In this document: positions 45,059 through 53,641 of the stretch, one piece after another
How the letters are laid out: each line of letters starts with the position of its first letter
How positions within the stretch are numbered: position 1 is the stretch's first letter
Source: Polaromonas jejuensis NBRC 106434
Lineage (GTDB): Bacteria > Pseudomonadota > Gammaproteobacteria > Burkholderiales > Burkholderiaceae_C
DNA: 64,000 bases
Assembly: GCF_001598235.1 (NCBI RefSeq)
Contig: NZ_BCYO01000001.1
Location: forward strand, 248,001-312,000
Direction: 5' to 3'
Translations under genes and position numbers: made by a program
Notes under the pieces: model-generated
The model's database searches: none
Seen by the model: only the letters and a program-made list of their open reading frames with translations
Told to the model about the DNA's origin: nothing

Positions 45059-45948
45059 GCGCTGCATCCATAGCCGCGCCGCTACCTGCCGTTTCGATGT
45101 CCGGGACCTCGCGCGCACCGTGGCTGTTGTCGGCGCCGGCCTTCGTGCTGTTTGCCTGCCTGCTGCTGGTGCCGCTGGCGCTCACGGCCGTGCTGTCCTT
45201 TCAGATGTTCGACCATGCCACCGGCGTCAAGAACAGTTTCACGCTGGCGCATTACGCCGCGGTGCTGACGGACGATTACTACCATGCCATCTTCTGGCGC
45301 ACCTTGTGGATATCGGCGCTCACCACGCTGATCTGCGTGCTGGTCGGCGCGCCAGAGGCCTATGTGCTGAGCCGCATGCGCAGCCCGTGGCGCTCCATCT
45401 TGTTGCTGGTGGTGCTGGCGCCGCTGCTGGTCTCGGTGGTGGTGCGCGCCTTCGGCTGGAGCATGCTGCTGGGCCCCGAGGGCCTGGTGAACCAGGTGGT
45501 GCGCGCCGTGGGCCTGCCGCCCATGCGCATTCTCTACACCGAAGCCGCGGTCGTCATCGCGCTGGTGCATGTGATGCTGCCCTTCATGGTGATCCCGGTG
45601 TGGACCTCGCTGCAAAAGCTCGATCCCGGCGTGGAAGACGCCGCGCTGTCGCTCAGGGCTTCGCATTTCACCACGGTGCGGCGCGTGATTTTTCCGCAGG
45701 TGTTGCCCGGTGTGCTGTCCGGCAGCCTGATCGTGTTCGGCCTCTCCGCCAGCGCCTTTGCCATTCCCGGCCTGCTGGGCGGGCGGCGCCTGAAGATGGT
45801 GGCCACGGTGGTGTACGACGAATACCTGCACGAACTCAACTGGCCTTTGGGCGCGGCGATTGCGCTGACGCTGCTGCTGGCCAACCTGGCCTTGATGCTC
45901 AGCTACAACCGCGTGCTTGAGCGCTCCTACAAAAAGGCGATGGGGTAA
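45055..45948 (+). CDS. ABC transporter permease, PotB-type
   Basis: Inner-membrane permease of 297 residues with six helices. The EAA loop EDAALSLRASHFTTVRRVIFPQVLPGVLSG near residues 200-225 contacts the ATPase. The first helix is long and preceded by a 25-residue cytoplasmic tail. With the second permease and the PotA-type ATPase it forms an importer of the polyamine/opine class. Confidence 0.92.
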   Translation: MSAASIAAPLPAVSMSGTSRAPWLLSAPAFVLFACLLLVPLALTAVLSFQMFDHATGVKNSFTLAHYAAVLTDDYYHAIFWRTLWISALTTLICVLVGAPEAYVLSRMRSPWRSILLLVVLAPLLVSVVVRAFGWSMLLGPEGLVNQVVRAVGLPPMRILYTEAAVVIALVHVMLPFMVIPVWTSLQKLDPGVEDAALSLRASHFTTVRRVIFPQVLPGVLSGSLIVFGLSASAFAIPGLLGGRRLKMVATVVYDEYLHELNWPLGAAIALTLLLANLALMLSYNRVLERSYKKAMG

Positions 45949-45950
45949 TC

Positions 45951-46745
45951 ATGTCAAAAAACGGTCCCATCGCGCTGCTCTTCAACGCCCTCGTCATCGC
46001 CTTCATGATGGCGCCCCTCGTCATCGTCTGCGTGGTGGCCTTCACGCCCGGCAACACGCTCAGCATTCCCACGACGCAGTTTTCGCTGCGCTGGTTCAAG
46101 GCGGTGTTTGCCCATTCCGACTTTGTGCAGTCCTTCAAGAACAGCCTGTGGCTCGCCTTCCTGTCGGCCACGCTGGCCACCGCTATTGCCGTTCCTGCCG
46201 GGCTGGCCATCGCGCGCCACAGCTTCCCGGGCCGCAATTTCCTTAACGGCCTGTTTCTGTCGCCGCTGATCATTCCGCACCTGGTGCTGGGCGTGGCGCT
46301 GCTGCGCACCTTTTCGCTGATAGGCGCGACCGGCAGCTTCTTCTGGCTGGCCCTGGCGCATGTGGTCATCATCACGCCCTATGCGCTGCGGCTGGTGCTG
46401 GCTTCCGTGGAAGGGAGCGACCGCAGCGCTGAGCAGGCCGCCCTGTCGCTGGGCGCCAGCCAGGCCACGGTGTTCCGGCGCATCACCTTGCCGATGATTT
46501 TGCCCGGCGTGACCGGCGGCTGGCTGCTCGCCTTCATCAACAGCTTTGACGAAGTGACCATGTCCATCTTTGTCACGGCGCCGTCCACCGTGACGCTGCC
46601 GGTACGCATGTACATGTATGCCACCGAATCGATTGACCCGCTGATGGCGGCCGTCTCGGCGCTCATGGTGGCGCTCACCGCCGTCGCCATGCTGGTGCTG
46701 GACCGCGTCTACGGCCTCGACAAGATTCTGGTGGGGCACAAATGA
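45951..46745 (+). CDS. ABC transporter permease, PotC-type
   Basis: Second permease, 264 residues, six helices and the EAA loop EQAALSLGASQATVFRRITLPMILPGVTGG. The end LAFINSFDEVTMSIFVTAPSTVTLPVRMYMY is typical of PotC. It starts 3 bases after the first permease gene, and its stop overlaps the ferredoxin-like gene, which ties the transporter to the dehydrogenase subunits at the level of translation. Confidence 0.92.
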   Translation: MSKNGPIALLFNALVIAFMMAPLVIVCVVAFTPGNTLSIPTTQFSLRWFKAVFAHSDFVQSFKNSLWLAFLSATLATAIAVPAGLAIARHSFPGRNFLNGLFLSPLIIPHLVLGVALLRTFSLIGATGSFFWLALAHVVIITPYALRLVLASVEGSDRSAEQAALSLGASQATVFRRITLPMILPGVTGGWLLAFINSFDEVTMSIFVTAPSTVTLPVRMYMYATESIDPLMAAVSALMVALTAVAMLVLDRVYGLDKILVGHK

Positions 46746-47059
46746 CCCCGTTCACCAAGGAAAGACCCGTGGCACTTCTTCAACGCGTGGCCGAAACCGA
46801 CCGCAGGCCGGTGGGCTTTGTGCTCAACGGCCAGGCGCTCACCGCGCTGGTCGGTGACACCGTGCTGACCGCGGTACTGACGCACAGCGCGCAGTTGCGC
46901 CGCAGCGAGTTCAGCGGCGAGCCGCGCGCCGGTTTTTGCATGATGGGCGCCTGCCAGGACTGCTGGATCAGCACCGAATCGGGCCAGCGCCTGCGCGCTT
47001 GCGCCACCTTTATTGAAGAGGGCATGCGTCTGGTCACGGGCGTGGAGGGGCTCGAATGA
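46742..47059 (+). CDS. [2Fe-2S] subunit of a heterotrimeric dehydrogenase (HcnA-like)
   Basis: Small iron-sulfur protein of 105 residues. It has the Fer2_4 fold with Cys in AGFCMMGACQDCWIS (spacing C-x4-C-x2-C) and a fourth Cys in RLRACATFIEEG. Such proteins are the alpha/gamma subunits of HCN synthase, opine oxidase and D-hydroxyproline dehydrogenase, passing electrons from the flavoproteins encoded downstream. ATGA overlaps at both ends show co-translation with the permease and the next subunit. Confidence 0.88.
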   Translation: MTPFTKERPVALLQRVAETDRRPVGFVLNGQALTALVGDTVLTAVLTHSAQLRRSEFSGEPRAGFCMMGACQDCWISTESGQRLRACATFIEEGMRLVTGVEGLE

Positions 47060-48438
47060 CGAAAACCCTGCAAGCCGTCATTGTGGGTGCCGGGCCGGCG
47101 GGTGTGCGCGCGGCCCAGACGCTGGTGGCGCACGGCGTGCGGCCGGTGGTGGTGGATGAAGCGCCACGCTGGGGTGGGCAGATTTATCGCCAGCCGCCCG
47201 TCGGTTTCAACCGGTCCAAGCAAACGCTGTACGGTTTTGAGGCCAAGCGTGCCGACGCGCTGCACGGCGCCATGGCCGGCATCCTGGGCCGTATTGACTA
47301 CCGGCCCGACACCCTGGTCTGGAGCGCCGAAGGCGGCCGGCTTGATCTGCTCAGCCGCGGGCGCATGGGCACGCTGCCCTACAGCCAGCTCATTGTGGCC
47401 ACCGGCGCAACCGATCGCGTCTTGCCGTTTCCGGGCTGGACGCTGCCCGGCGTCTATACGCTGGGCGCTGCGCAGGTGGCGCTGAAGTACCAGGGCTGCG
47501 CCATCGGCTCGCGCGTGGTTATCGCCGGCACCGGGCCTCTGCTCTACCTGGTCGCCTACCAGTATGCGAAAGCCGGCGCGAAGGTGGTCGCGGTGCTGGA
47601 CACCGCCGGTTTCAAGGACAAGGCGGCAGCCGTGCCCGCCATGCTGCGCCAGCCGGCGGTGTTCGCCAAAGGCCTGTATTACCTGGGCTGGCTGCTGGCG
47701 CACGGCGTGCCGGTGCACCAGGGCGTGCGGCTGCTGCGCGCCACGGGTGACATGCAGGTTGCGGCCATGCGCTGGCGAGACGGGGCCAACGAGCGCGAAG
47801 TGGCCTGCGATGCCGTGGCCTTCGGCTATGCGCTGCGCTCCGAAACCCAGCTGGCCGACCTGCTGGGCTGCCGTTTCAGCTACAACGCCTTGCAGCGCGC
47901 CGCGCTGCCCGAGCGCGATGCGGCAGGGCGATCCAGCGTGCCGGGCGTGTACCTGGCGGGCGATGGGGCCGGCATCATGGGCGCCGACGCCGCCGAGTGG
48001 GCGGGCGAGCGCGCGGCGCTGGCGCTGCTGGCGGATGCCGGCAAGGCCGTGGATGCTGTGCGGGCCTCTGAACTGGAAGCCCGGCTGGCGCGCACGGCAG
48101 CCTTTCGCATCGGGCTGGAGCGCGCCTTTCCCTTCCCGCAGGACTGGGCCGCCAGCGCACCCGACGAGCTGGTGATTTGCCGCTGCGAGGAAATCACGGC
48201 GGGCCAATTGCGGCAATGCGCGAGTGACACCGGTGCGCGCGAAATGAACCGGCTCAAGGCGTTGACGCGCGTGGGCATGGGCCGCTGCCAGGGCCGCACC
48301 TGTGGCGTGGCTGCGGCAGAAATCCTGGCGCAGGCCTGTGCGGTGGCGCCCGATGCCGTGGGCCGGCTGCGCGGCCAGGCACCCATCAAGCCCTTGCCCT
48401 TTGCGGTGATGGCGCGGGTGGACGGGGAGACCGCATGA
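47056..48438 (+). CDS. FAD/[2Fe-2S] oxidoreductase subunit (HcnB/OoxA-like)
   Basis: Flavoprotein of 460 residues. GAGPAGVRAAQTL (residues 8-20) is the FAD site, VVATGATDRVLPFPGWTLPGVYTLGAAQ and VVIAGTGPLLYLVAYQY the second dinucleotide site, and VYLAGDGAGIMGADAAEWAGERAAL the FAD C-terminal motif. A C-terminal BFD-like cluster carries Cys in VICRCEEITAGQL and GMGRCQGRTCGVAAAEI. This is the architecture of HcnB, octopine/nopaline oxidase subunit A and the large subunit of D-hydroxyproline dehydrogenase. Confidence 0.9.
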   Translation: MTKTLQAVIVGAGPAGVRAAQTLVAHGVRPVVVDEAPRWGGQIYRQPPVGFNRSKQTLYGFEAKRADALHGAMAGILGRIDYRPDTLVWSAEGGRLDLLSRGRMGTLPYSQLIVATGATDRVLPFPGWTLPGVYTLGAAQVALKYQGCAIGSRVVIAGTGPLLYLVAYQYAKAGAKVVAVLDTAGFKDKAAAVPAMLRQPAVFAKGLYYLGWLLAHGVPVHQGVRLLRATGDMQVAAMRWRDGANEREVACDAVAFGYALRSETQLADLLGCRFSYNALQRAALPERDAAGRSSVPGVYLAGDGAGIMGADAAEWAGERAALALLADAGKAVDAVRASELEARLARTAAFRIGLERAFPFPQDWAASAPDELVICRCEEITAGQLRQCASDTGAREMNRLKALTRVGMGRCQGRTCGVAAAEILAQACAVAPDAVGRLRGQAPIKPLPFAVMARVDGETA

Positions 48439-49592
48439 TGGAACGCATTTCTGCCGACGTGGCCATTATTGGCGGCGGCATCATGGGCTCGTCGGCCGCC
48501 TTGTTCCTGCGCCGCATGGGCCTGTCGGTGGTCTTGCTGGAGCGCGACCTTTGCGGCTCGCGTTCCAGCGGCGTGAACTATGGCGGCGTGCGGCGCCAGG
48601 GCCGGCCGCTCAGCCAATTGCCGCTGTCGCAGCGCGCCCAGGGCATCTGGTCCCAGCTGCCGGAACTCATAGGCATTGACGGCGAATACCTGCGCTCCGG
48701 TCACCTGAAAATTGCGCGCAGCGAGGCCGATCTGGCCGCGCTGGAAAGCTACCGGGAGCACACGCGGGACTTCGGCATGGCGCTCGAAATGCTGTCCGCG
48801 CGCGCCTTGCGCGAGCGCTGCCCCTGGCTGGGAAAAGCCGCCGTGGGTGCGTCCCTGTGCCCGGAGGACGGACAGGCCAATCCGCGTCTGGTGTCGCCGG
48901 CCTTTGCCTTGGCCGCGCGGCGGCTGGGCGCGGATGTGCGCGAGCAGACGCGCATCGACGAAGCGGCGCACGACGGTTCGGCGTTTGTAATGCGCTCGGG
49001 CGATGCGCTGGAAGTCCGCGCCAGGCATTTACTCAACTGTGCGGGCGCTTGGGCCGGCACCATTGCGGCGCAGTTTGGTGATGCCGTGCCCATGGAGTCC
49101 GGCCATCCCGAAATGGCGGTGACCGAACCCCTGCCGGTGTTCCTGAATTTCAGCCTGGGCGTGGAAGGCGGCGGCGTTTACGCGCGGCAGGTGGCGCGCG
49201 GCAATTGCGTCATCGGTGGCGGCCGGGGCTATGCGCTGGACGACCAGCGCGCCCGGGTGCAGCGCAGCGGCCTGGCCACGCTGATGCAGCAGACTGTTGA
49301 ACTGCTGCCGACGCTGCGCAATGCCCACATCATCCGCACCTGGAGCGGCACCGAAGGCTATTTACCGGACCGCCAGCCGGTGCTGGGCCCCAGCGCCACC
49401 ACACCGGGCCTGATTCATGCATTCGGTTTTGCCGGCGGCGGTTTCCAGCTTGGTCCCGCCGTCGGTGCGGTGCTGGCCGACCTGGTGCGTGATGGTCAAA
49501 CCGCCACACCGCTGGCCGCATTTTCTGTTTCACGTTTTACTTCAAACCCGCGTGTGGCAACCACCGGACTTGTCCCGTCAGCTGTTGTCTAG
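48435..49592 (+). CDS. FAD-dependent amino acid dehydrogenase subunit (HcnC/OoxB, DAO family)
   Basis: DAO-type flavoprotein of 385 residues, probably the catalytic subunit that oxidises the C-N bond of an amino or imino acid. The FAD site is VAIIGGGIMGSSAALFLRRMGLSVVLLERD; SRSSGVNYGGVRRQGR, LLNCAGAWAGTIAAQFGDAVPME, and the C-terminal SGTEGYLPDRQPVLGPSATTPGLIHAFGFAGGGFQLGPAVGAVLADL complete the family pattern. ATG at 48435 overlaps the previous stop. Glycine (HCN synthase), an opine or D-hydroxyproline are the possible substrates; the coupled importer argues against HCN synthesis. Confidence 0.9.
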   Translation: MMERISADVAIIGGGIMGSSAALFLRRMGLSVVLLERDLCGSRSSGVNYGGVRRQGRPLSQLPLSQRAQGIWSQLPELIGIDGEYLRSGHLKIARSEADLAALESYREHTRDFGMALEMLSARALRERCPWLGKAAVGASLCPEDGQANPRLVSPAFALAARRLGADVREQTRIDEAAHDGSAFVMRSGDALEVRARHLLNCAGAWAGTIAAQFGDAVPMESGHPEMAVTEPLPVFLNFSLGVEGGGVYARQVARGNCVIGGGRGYALDDQRARVQRSGLATLMQQTVELLPTLRNAHIIRTWSGTEGYLPDRQPVLGPSATTPGLIHAFGFAGGGFQLGPAVGAVLADLVRDGQTATPLAAFSVSRFTSNPRVATTGLVPSAVV

Positions 49593-49627
49593 CCCTCGAT
49601 GTTTAACCTTGTTTCCAGGAGAAGCTC

Positions 49628-50698
49628 ATGAACCTGTCCTCACGTTTCTTGTCCGCCCGCATCACTGCGGTGTCTTTCGCCGTTGCCGTGGCCGGCATGT
49701 CCGCCAGCGTGGCCATGGCCCAAACCAAAACCCTGTATATCGGCATGAATGGCGGGGTGATGGAAAAAACCTGGACCGAACATGTTTTCCCGGCATTCGA
49801 AAAAGCCAACAACGTGAAAGTGGTGGTGGTGCCCGGCACCTCATCCGACATTCTGGCCAAGGCCCAGGCTAACAAGGACAAGCCGCAAATGCACGTCATG
49901 TTTCTGGACGACGGCATCATGGTGCGCGCCATTGGCATGGGCTTGTGCGAAAAGATGAAGCCCAGCGCGGCGCTCAATGAAGTGTATCCCGCCGCCCGCT
50001 TCAAGGGCGACATGGCGACCGGCGTGACCATGGGCATGACGGGCCTGGTCTACAACAAGAAAATGTTTGCCGAAAAAGGCTGGCCCGCGCCCACCTCGTG
50101 GATGGACCTGGCCGACCCGAAATTCAAGGGCAAGGTCGTGTTCCAGTCGCTGTCGTCTTCGACCTTTGGCCTGCATGGCTTCCTGATGTTCAACCGCATC
50201 AAGGGCGGCACCGACAAAAACGTCGAGCCCGGATTCAACGCCTGGAAGACCAGCATAGGCAGCAATGTGCTCGAATACATCCCCAGTTCGGCCAAGTTGT
50301 CAGAAATGATGCAGACCGGCGAAGCCGCCATTGCGCCACTGACCCCCACCGCCGTAGCCGGCCTTCAGGAAAAAGGCATCGCGGTCGAATACGCACAGCC
50401 CAAGGAGGGCTCGGTGGTGCTGATGTCGGCCGAGTGCGTTCTTGCCAACAACAGCGAACCGGTGCTGGCGCAAAAGCTGGCCGAATACCTGCTCACTGCC
50501 GAGGCACAGGCTGCCGGCTTGCAGCACGGCAACCAGATTCCGTCCAACCCCAAATCGCAGGCCGTGGGCGACGATGCCAAGCGCAAACTCAAACAGTTTG
50601 GCGACTACATGAAGACGGCCGTCACCGTCGACTGGGACGTGATCAACGAAAACCGCCCGGCCTGGAATGCGCGCTGGAACAAGACGGTCGAGCGCTGA
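49628..50698 (+). CDS. ABC transporter substrate-binding protein, PotD-type
   Basis: Periplasmic binding protein of 356 residues with a Sec signal peptide (residues 1 to about 32, cleavage near AMA-QTK). The mature part has YIGMNGGVMEKTWTEHVFPAFEKANNVKVVVVPGTSS, PTSWMDLADPKFKGKVVF, and MQTGEAAIAPLTPTAVAGLQEKGIAVEYAQPKEGS, as in the PotD/spermidine-putrescine binding family (ABC cluster for polyamines, opines and related cations). It is separated from the dehydrogenase genes by 35 bases with a CAGGAGAAG ribosome binding site and ends the operon. Confidence 0.92.
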   Translation: MNLSSRFLSARITAVSFAVAVAGMSASVAMAQTKTLYIGMNGGVMEKTWTEHVFPAFEKANNVKVVVVPGTSSDILAKAQANKDKPQMHVMFLDDGIMVRAIGMGLCEKMKPSAALNEVYPAARFKGDMATGVTMGMTGLVYNKKMFAEKGWPAPTSWMDLADPKFKGKVVFQSLSSSTFGLHGFLMFNRIKGGTDKNVEPGFNAWKTSIGSNVLEYIPSSAKLSEMMQTGEAAIAPLTPTAVAGLQEKGIAVEYAQPKEGSVVLMSAECVLANNSEPVLAQKLAEYLLTAEAQAAGLQHGNQIPSNPKSQAVGDDAKRKLKQFGDYMKTAVTVDWDVINENRPAWNARWNKTVER

Positions 50699-50714
50699 TT
50701 CGCTGACCGCGTGG

Positions 50715-50756
50715 CTGGCTGGCAGATGAGGGCGGGAGCCCGCCCCTGCCAGCCAG
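50715..50756 (+). terminator. Strong two-stage hairpin after the ABC operon
   Basis: Outer arms CTGGCTGGCAG (50715-50725) and CTGCCAGCCAG (50746-50756) pair perfectly; an inner GGGCGGG/CCCGCCC stem (50730-50736 with 50739-50745) adds 7 bp with an ATGA bulge. It starts 16 bases after the stop codon; no T run follows. Confidence 0.65.
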
Positions 50757-50902
50757 GCGCGTTAGGTGTGCTTTGGGCATGAACTGGTGCTACGCCCTTT
50801 TATGATGGGCTTGGTGTGCTATAAAAAGCAGAGCAGAGAAACCATCACATTCCCCACGCTTTAGCAGGAGAGCTTCAGCGGAAAGTAGCGTCAATATGTA
50901 CT

Positions 50903-50934
50903 TATCGATAGTCAGCATTGACCTATGGTTCGAT
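50903..50934 (+). repeat. Left copy of imperfect direct repeat flanking the accessory cassette
   Basis: TATCGATA (50903-50910) followed by CCTATGGTTCGAT (50922-50934). The same two blocks, closer together and one base shorter, recur at 53642-53665 on the far side of the two-gene cassette. Confidence 0.4.
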
Positions 50935-51028
50935 AAAGTTGTTACCCTGCCGCACATCCCTCCAAAAGTAAATCAAAGAAGCAGTTACTTTGTTGAAGTC
51001 ACAAAACCCGGGTTAAAAGCGCACGCTC

Positions 51029-51056
51029 TAGACACAACACATTTGTTGTGTAAAAT
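51029..51056 (+). promoter_or_regulatory. Promoter with embedded dyad; probable leaderless start of the cassette
   Basis: TAGACA (51029-51034), 16 bases, TAAAAT (51051-51056). A perfect inverted repeat, ACACAACA (51032-51039) and TGTTGTGT (51044-51051), covers the spacer and touches both boxes, as an autorepressor site would. Transcription would start near 51063, exactly at the GTG chosen as start codon; no ribosome binding site precedes it. Confidence 0.6.
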
Positions 51057-51062
51057 ACCTTG

Positions 51063-52358
51063 GTGTCCTCCATTCCACTTGTCTCCACTGACCGTCAGGC
51101 TCGCGATCTCGAAGCCGAGATCGATAAGATTTCTTTGGCTTTATCGTCTGATCAAACGCTTAAGTCCATCATCGAAGGCTTACCCGAACTAGCTATCGAA
51201 GGCATTCGCCGTTCGCTGACCACCGAAAAACGCGAACTGACCGAGAAGCTCGAAGCCTTCCGTCTTGCTCAAGAAGGCAATACGGCGCTAATGCAAGAAC
51301 AGGTAGGCAACGATTTGGGCGACCTCCTGATCGTTGCTCGGCTTGCTCAAAACTGGAAGCAGAAGGATCTAGCAAGGAAGCTAGGCAGGCAGGAGCAGTC
51401 AATACAGCGTTGGGAATCCGAGCGGTATCGCAGTATTAGTCTTGGAAACTTTATGAAAGTGGCCCGCGCTCTTTCTGTCGAGTTCTCTGCTCAGTTCCAG
51501 CCGTCCCACATGGCGAAGTGGCTGCCACCTCCGGATTTAAGCCAGGCTGAGGTCCAAAAAGTGCTGAAGCATGCCCGAACTCATAACTGGTTCGAGGACC
51601 AAGATTCGGATCAAGAGGATCGCAGCAAGCGACTAATTCGTTATGTGTCGGAGCACGTCACAAGATATGGAACACCCTCGTTACTGAGAACTGGCATTAA
51701 CGTCAAGGATCATTCTGAAGATTGGGTACTACTTTCCTGGAAAGCGCAGGTTACTCGTTGTGCAGAGCGCATCATTGACAGTGAGCAACTCTCATATCGG
51801 CCATTGGATGTGTCTTGGCTGAGGCAGTTGGCCAAGCTTAGTGCGAACGCGGAAGGGCCGTTGCAAGCACAGACACTGCTAAAAAAGCATGGGATCGTGC
51901 TCATCATCGAGAGAAACATTCCAGGCATGGAAGTCGATGGTGCAGCTTTTCTGGTCGAAAGCATTCCGGTCATCGGATTGACTCTACGGCGCGATGCACT
52001 AGACAACTTCTGGTTCACGTTAATGCATGAGGTCGCTCACGTCATCCTGCACTACAAGACTGGCCTAGCATCCGGATTTTTTGACGATGTCGAGCACGCG
52101 GAAGTAGATGAGTTCGAGCAGGAGGCCAACAAGTTCGCATCGGACCTGCTGGTGCCCGAGGAACTATGGTCGCGCACGCCCGCGCGAATTGCCAAGACGT
52201 CCGCGCCGATTGAAAATCTGGCTAAGCAACTGAATATTGCGCCCGCCATCATTTTTGGCCGAATTCGCTTCGAGCGTAAAAACTACACGATCTTTTCGGA
52301 CAAGATCGGTCGGGGTACAGTCCGCAAACTTTTCCTACCTGAGGTTAAAGATGAATAG
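51063..52358 (+). CDS. XRE-family regulator fused to an ImmA/IrrE metallopeptidase
   Basis: Protein of 431 residues with three parts: a helical, charged N-terminus (1-80, DRQARDLEAEIDKI and following), an XRE-type HTH (about 84-139, WKQKDLARKLGRQEQSIQRWE), and a C-terminal ImmA/IrrE peptidase. The zinc motif HEVAH is at residues 322-326 and the conserved second part EQEANKFASDLLVP at 352-365, so the active site is complete. Proteins of this kind cleave or regulate repressors and often accompany toxins or phage-defence effectors. The GTG at 51063 is chosen, a TTG at 51060 is possible. Overlaps the next gene by 8 bases. More AT-rich than the neighbouring operons. Confidence 0.85.
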   Translation: MSSIPLVSTDRQARDLEAEIDKISLALSSDQTLKSIIEGLPELAIEGIRRSLTTEKRELTEKLEAFRLAQEGNTALMQEQVGNDLGDLLIVARLAQNWKQKDLARKLGRQEQSIQRWESERYRSISLGNFMKVARALSVEFSAQFQPSHMAKWLPPPDLSQAEVQKVLKHARTHNWFEDQDSDQEDRSKRLIRYVSEHVTRYGTPSLLRTGINVKDHSEDWVLLSWKAQVTRCAERIIDSEQLSYRPLDVSWLRQLAKLSANAEGPLQAQTLLKKHGIVLIIERNIPGMEVDGAAFLVESIPVIGLTLRRDALDNFWFTLMHEVAHVILHYKTGLASGFFDDVEHAEVDEFEQEANKFASDLLVPEELWSRTPARIAKTSAPIENLAKQLNIAPAIIFGRIRFERKNYTIFSDKIGRGTVRKLFLPEVKDE

Positions 52359-53505
52359 TCGCAAGCGGTTTATCTACATGTCAACACTTCGCATGAAGAT
52401 GGGAGAGATGGAAGGACTGTCCTGGTTGCGCAGCGATGTCGCCGATTGCGTCATCCCCAATTTGATCGTGCCGCCTGCCAAAGAGCGCAGCAGCTCAAGC
52501 CAGGAATCGCTCTTTGCCGGAGGCAAGTCCATTCCCGATGTGGGCGGTGTGTTGGCAAAGTACTGGGTTCATCGGCCCGCCTTCGTTGACCCTCGGGTGC
52601 TTTTCAAGGAGTACGGCACGGAGAATGCGGTGAGCTGGCTCCCTGCACTTTTCAGCCGCGCACGCAACTTGAGCGTGATCGCCATCCCCGTCGCCAGCTT
52701 GGTCACACTGGAGACGATGGGCGTCGCCGCCTTCAAGGCTGCGATTTCACGCGGCGATGGCATGAAGTTCGGCTTGTCTATCCTGTCGGGCGACATGACT
52801 GATCCCAATGTGGGAACTCGCGTCCAGGCGGTACTGGCGGGTTTGAGCTTAAGACCCTCGGAGTGCGCCGTGATTGCCGACTTCACGGATGCGGACCTTT
52901 CTGAGCCCTCATTTGTTGCTCCCATCATTCGCGGCGCACTGGAGCAACTGCAAAGTCTCGGCCAGTGGCAAATGATCGTCTTCCGGGGCACGCACTATCC
53001 AGAAAAGAATCCGGCCAAGCCTGGGCAAACTTTTATTCAACCCCGCAACGAGTGGCACGCCTGGACGGAAGCCGTCAAGTTCGACCCGTCAACGGCACAC
53101 CAGATGGTGTTCGGGGATTTTGCGGCGGACAATGCCAAGATCGACTTCAAGGCGGGTCGTGCGCAGGCGATCCGACATTGCCGTTACACCACCGCATCGG
53201 ACTGGCTCGTGACGCGAGGAAATGGCGAGGGCTCTGACTACGAGGTCATGAAGGATGTCTTTGAGCGGATCGTGGACAGCGGGGAGTTCTCCGGCCCGAC
53301 CTTTTCCAATGCAGATGCGTACATCTACGATGTGGCCCGCAACAACTCATCGAAGGCCGGCAATGCAACGACTTGGCGCCAGGTGAACACGACGCACCAC
53401 ATTACCCGAGTGGTTGCGGATATAGCTACAGTTCGCAAGATTCCTATCTCGACGTTGCCCAACGCTCCAGCCGGAGCGCAGCAATCTTTGGAACTAACTC
53501 GATAG
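52351..53505 (+). CDS. Beta-family protein (PF14350-like), function unknown
   Basis: Soluble protein of 384 residues without signal peptide or membrane segment. The opening (FIYMSTLRMKMGEMEGLSWL...IPNLIVPP, residues 7-42) and the C-terminal block (GPTFSNADAYIYDVARNN...TTWRQVNTTHHITRVV, 315-355) resemble the family named Beta_protein in Pfam, found in scattered bacteria and phages and of unknown activity. The HH pair at 349-350 is a candidate functional site. It starts with ATG after GAGG and overlaps the XRE/ImmA gene, so the two are made together. It may be the effector partner of that regulator; this is inference. Confidence 0.7.
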   Translation: MNSRKRFIYMSTLRMKMGEMEGLSWLRSDVADCVIPNLIVPPAKERSSSSQESLFAGGKSIPDVGGVLAKYWVHRPAFVDPRVLFKEYGTENAVSWLPALFSRARNLSVIAIPVASLVTLETMGVAAFKAAISRGDGMKFGLSILSGDMTDPNVGTRVQAVLAGLSLRPSECAVIADFTDADLSEPSFVAPIIRGALEQLQSLGQWQMIVFRGTHYPEKNPAKPGQTFIQPRNEWHAWTEAVKFDPSTAHQMVFGDFAADNAKIDFKAGRAQAIRHCRYTTASDWLVTRGNGEGSDYEVMKDVFERIVDSGEFSGPTFSNADAYIYDVARNNSSKAGNATTWRQVNTTHHITRVVADIATVRKIPISTLPNAPAGAQQSLELTR

Positions 53506-53641
53506 TCACCGTTCAGCCGGTAGGGGTTTAGCCGAGTGTGAGGCACCAGAGCCATGGATCATGACTTAGACGCCATCATCGGCGTGCATCGTCGAGGGGT
53601 GCTCATACTGGCACGCTGTTACTGCACTGAGTGCTGCTAGC

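Larger units (their letters stand above)
50699..51062. other. 364-bp region between the ABC operon and the accessory cassette
   Basis: From left to right: a strong hairpin (50715-50756), unassigned sequence, the left copy of an imperfect direct repeat (50903-50934), AT-rich sequence, and a promoter with embedded dyad (51029-51056). No ORF in it looks real. Confidence 0.6.

Noticed and set aside
50816..50832. Further copy of the 17-bp palindrome (GCTATAAAAAGCAGAGC)
   Set aside because: Only the left arm fits; the right arm AGAGC breaks the dyad at a central position.
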